From Methanomassiliicoccaceae archaeon UBA72 (GTDB lineage: Archaea; Thermoplasmatota; Thermoplasmata; Methanomassiliicoccales; Methanomethylophilaceae): a DNA stretch of 64,000 nt. The notes beneath the pieces were generated by a model, which was not told where the DNA came from, made no database searches, and saw only the letters and a list, made by a program, of their open reading frames with translations. Location: assembly GCA_002509405.1 (NCBI GenBank), contig DAVO01000010.1, positions 1 to 64,000 of the forward strand, read 5' to 3'. Shown piece by piece: positions 62,488-64,000 of this stretch. How positions within the stretch are numbered: the first letter of the stretch is position 1; each line of letters starts with the position of its first letter. The position numbers and the translations under genes are program-made.

Positions 62488-63870
62488 TCAACTGATAAAG
62501 GCCGATCCCTTTTCCGTCGCCTTGTAACGCTGGTTCCTGCTGGTCGGTTTGTCGCATGTCCTCTCTATGAAACCCCCCTCGATGGCGGGCTCCATGTAGT
62601 TGGACATGAAAGTCGGCCTGTGCTTGAACTCCAAGCGTTCCATCAGCTCCCTGGCGGAGACCTCTTCGTCTCCCACCGCGGCAAGCAGGCTGGATATACG
62701 GAAGTCCCTGGTCCTGGTCCCGCGGTCCTTTATCTCTGCCGCCGCTGAAACGGGACGTCCCTCGGGCACGACCTCCGGTTCGGCTTCGATCTCCACTGCC
62801 CTGTGCCCATGCTCCGGCGCCCGGGGAGCCAGCGTGAACGTGACCGAAAAGTCGTCTTTCGACGCGTCTATGGTGACACCGGGTATGCCTGTCCTTAGGC
62901 AGGCGGCGTTCATGTTCGGTATCCCAGTGCCCATCAGCCTCATCATGCCTGCCCTCGCGAAAATATCGGCGAGTCCCGGGTTAGCGAGCTTGGACCTGCC
63001 TTCGATCTCGAAGGGTATGTCCTTCTTGCTGAGGCCTCCAGCGTTGGATATTGTAATACGGTTCTTGTATACCCTGATCCTCACCGGGTCGCCCGAAGAG
63101 TAGTCTCTGTGTGCAACCGCGTTGATTATGGCTTCCTCGACCGCGTCCATCGGGTACTCCCCGTCCTGCAGGTATTTGGATGAAAGGAGCTCCACCGCCC
63201 TGCGGGGCTGAAGGAACACCGGGCCGGACACCACTTCCATGTCGTCCATGAGCCCCGAGGCTGAGAACCTGCCGATGCGGATGTCAGGCCCCACCATATA
63301 CTGCGAGGGGTCGGAGTGGAACAATAGGACCGCAGAGCCCCTCAGCATGTCCTTCTGCATGAGGTTGAGGGATTGGAGCATCTTCGTGTCGTCAATCTTC
63401 TTGGAAACCTTCGCCATCGAACGGAAGGCGTCTAGAGCGTTCCTGTCGAGGTCCTTGACGTATGCTCCGGGCATCAGCAGATCGAGCCTCGCCCTCCTGT
63501 CCTTCAGAAGGATGAACTTCTCAAGGTCTTCCCCTACGAGTTCGCGGTCCTCCTTCCCCACACGCCTATAATACTGTCCCTCCAGACAGATCGGCTCAGG
63601 GCTGGGCCTTATGTCCATGACTATGCAGGCCTTGCCCTTGTTCTCAACGGGACGCACATGAGGGTGTATGTCCAGCTCCCTGGATATCTCATCGTATATG
63701 CTTCTGGCCTCGTCCAGTGCCTCCTCGGGGGAGAATGAGTCCGCATTGCCTATTATCAGACGCCCTCCGTACGAGTTGGCAAACGCGCACACAGTGCGAA
63801 GGTGCTTGGTCTTCCATTGTCTCTTCTGGTCCGAGGTTTGGTCCGCCATGTTCGGTGGACCGTAATGCAT
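62488..63870 (-). CDS. AlbA_2/Schlafen-type ATP-binding transcriptional regulator
   Basis: 460 residues. The N-terminal AlbA_2 (Schlafen-like) domain has CAFANSYGGRLIIGN and YYRRVG. A GHKL-type ATPase region follows (EEAIINAVAHRDYS, TISNAGGL, GTGIPNM). The C-terminus is a winged-helix DNA-binding region (SARELMERLEFKHRPTF). The first seven residues are doubtful, and ATG 63849 is an alternative start. Two GATTAATC palindromes just upstream could be its own operator. Confidence 0.85.
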   Translation of the reverse strand: MHYGPPNMADQTSDQKRQWKTKHLRTVCAFANSYGGRLIIGNADSFSPEEALDEARSIYDEISRELDIHPHVRPVENKGKACIVMDIRPSPEPICLEGQYYRRVGKEDRELVGEDLEKFILLKDRRARLDLLMPGAYVKDLDRNALDAFRSMAKVSKKIDDTKMLQSLNLMQKDMLRGSAVLLFHSDPSQYMVGPDIRIGRFSASGLMDDMEVVSGPVFLQPRRAVELLSSKYLQDGEYPMDAVEEAIINAVAHRDYSSGDPVRIRVYKNRITISNAGGLSKKDIPFEIEGRSKLANPGLADIFARAGMMRLMGTGIPNMNAACLRTGIPGVTIDASKDDFSVTFTLAPRAPEHGHRAVEIEAEPEVVPEGRPVSAAAEIKDRGTRTRDFRISSLLAAVGDEEVSARELMERLEFKHRPTFMSNYMEPAIEGGFIERTCDKPTSRNQRYKATEKGSAFIS

Positions 63871-63873
63871 GAT

Positions 63874-63900
63874 GATTAATCTTTTCGAACAAGATTAATC
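63874..63900. promoter_or_regulatory. Paired GATTAATC palindromes upstream of the AlbA-type regulator
   Basis: Two copies of the self-complementary octamer GATTAATC lie at 63874-63881 and 63893-63900, with starts 19 bp apart. They sit between the regulator's ATG and a long AT-rich TATA region (about 63908-63935). The position fits an operator for autoregulation; the binding protein is not proven. Confidence 0.5.
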
Positions 63901-63937
63901 TACACAATATATTTATAATATATATTAAATTATAAAA

Positions 63938-64000
63938 TCAATATTTTGTTGCAATAAAACAGACCCAATTCTTCTCGGGTACCGTTTTGAACTCGGCACT
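63938..64000 (-). CDS. 3' end of an unidentified protein (cut by window edge)
   Basis: A minus-strand frame enters from the right edge and stops with TGA at 63940-63938 after 20 codons. The residues (FKTVPEKNWVCFIATKY) look like a real protein C-terminus, ending in a hydrophobic strand, as in many SAM-dependent methyltransferases. That identification is only suggestive. The AT-rich stretch to its left is the promoter of the AlbA-type regulator. Confidence 0.35.
   Translation of the reverse strand, partial: SAEFKTVPEKNWVCFIATKY

Overview
This looks like a methanogenic archaeon, most likely of the Methanomassiliicoccales (Thermoplasmata). The window carries a complete coenzyme F430 gene set (cfbA-E), which points to a methanogen. 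It also has archaeal replication genes (Orc1/Cdc6, RFC small subunit), TATA-type promoters, archaeal Shine-Dalgarno motifs, a formate-tetrahydrofolate ligase and several Sel1-repeat proteins, a mix typical of host-associated members of that order. The order-level assignment is inference. No tRNA, rRNA, CRISPR array or insertion sequence was seen, and no gene-free stretch exceeds 300 bases.

Layout. 0.3-10.9 kb: housekeeping and sulfur genes (PUA/PP-loop/ferredoxin protein, cysE, cysS, a radical SAM enzyme, a TtuA/Ncs6-like thiolase, cdc6, a NIF3-family protein, RFC small subunit, a PaaK-like ligase). 10.9-22.3 kb: an orphan GcvH-like protein, five Sel1-repeat proteins, fhs, pdxS, two tandem HAD phosphatases, an MFS exporter and a very short rubredoxin. 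22.4-24.9 kb: a zinc/cadmium resistance operon (ArsR sensor, stand-alone metal-binding domain, P1B ATPase) with an ArsR-type operator. 25.0-32.9 kb: an unusual four-gene block, namely an Hsp70-vWA fusion, a 1003-residue zinc-ribbon/beta-repeat protein with a J-domain-like N-terminus, a zinc-ribbon GTPase and a lidless Hsp70. This is the best candidate for an undescribed system.

32.9-59.4 kb is a tetrapyrrole island. It holds cfbC-A-E-D-B for F430; a CbiM-N-Q-O-O nickel/cobalt ECF transporter; cbiL-F-H-C and, divergently, cbiD-G-(JET)-A for the cobamide ring; and sirC-hemA-B-L-C-cobA-hemD for the shared precursor. Together these run from glutamyl-tRNA to uroporphyrinogen III, precorrin-2 and sirohydrochlorin, then branch to F430 and to cobyrinate diamide, with the transporter supplying the metal. 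A pseudouridine synthase and a pirin interrupt the island. After it come metY, a flavodoxin-ferredoxin protein, a QueG-like protein and an AlbA-type regulator.

Three observations tie the island together. First, a palindrome of the form WTGGAT-N5-ATCCAW occurs six times, each time in the promoter region of an F430, cobamide, metal-transport or haem-precursor operon, which suggests one dedicated repressor. Second, three genes in the island (cfbD, the first cbiO, cbiC) have conserved N-terminal residues encoded upstream of the first ATG/GTG/TTG and appear to start at CTG, CTG and ATT/ACG. Third, CfbA is a fused tandem chelatase that keeps both histidine pairs, and it is the only chelatase in the window.
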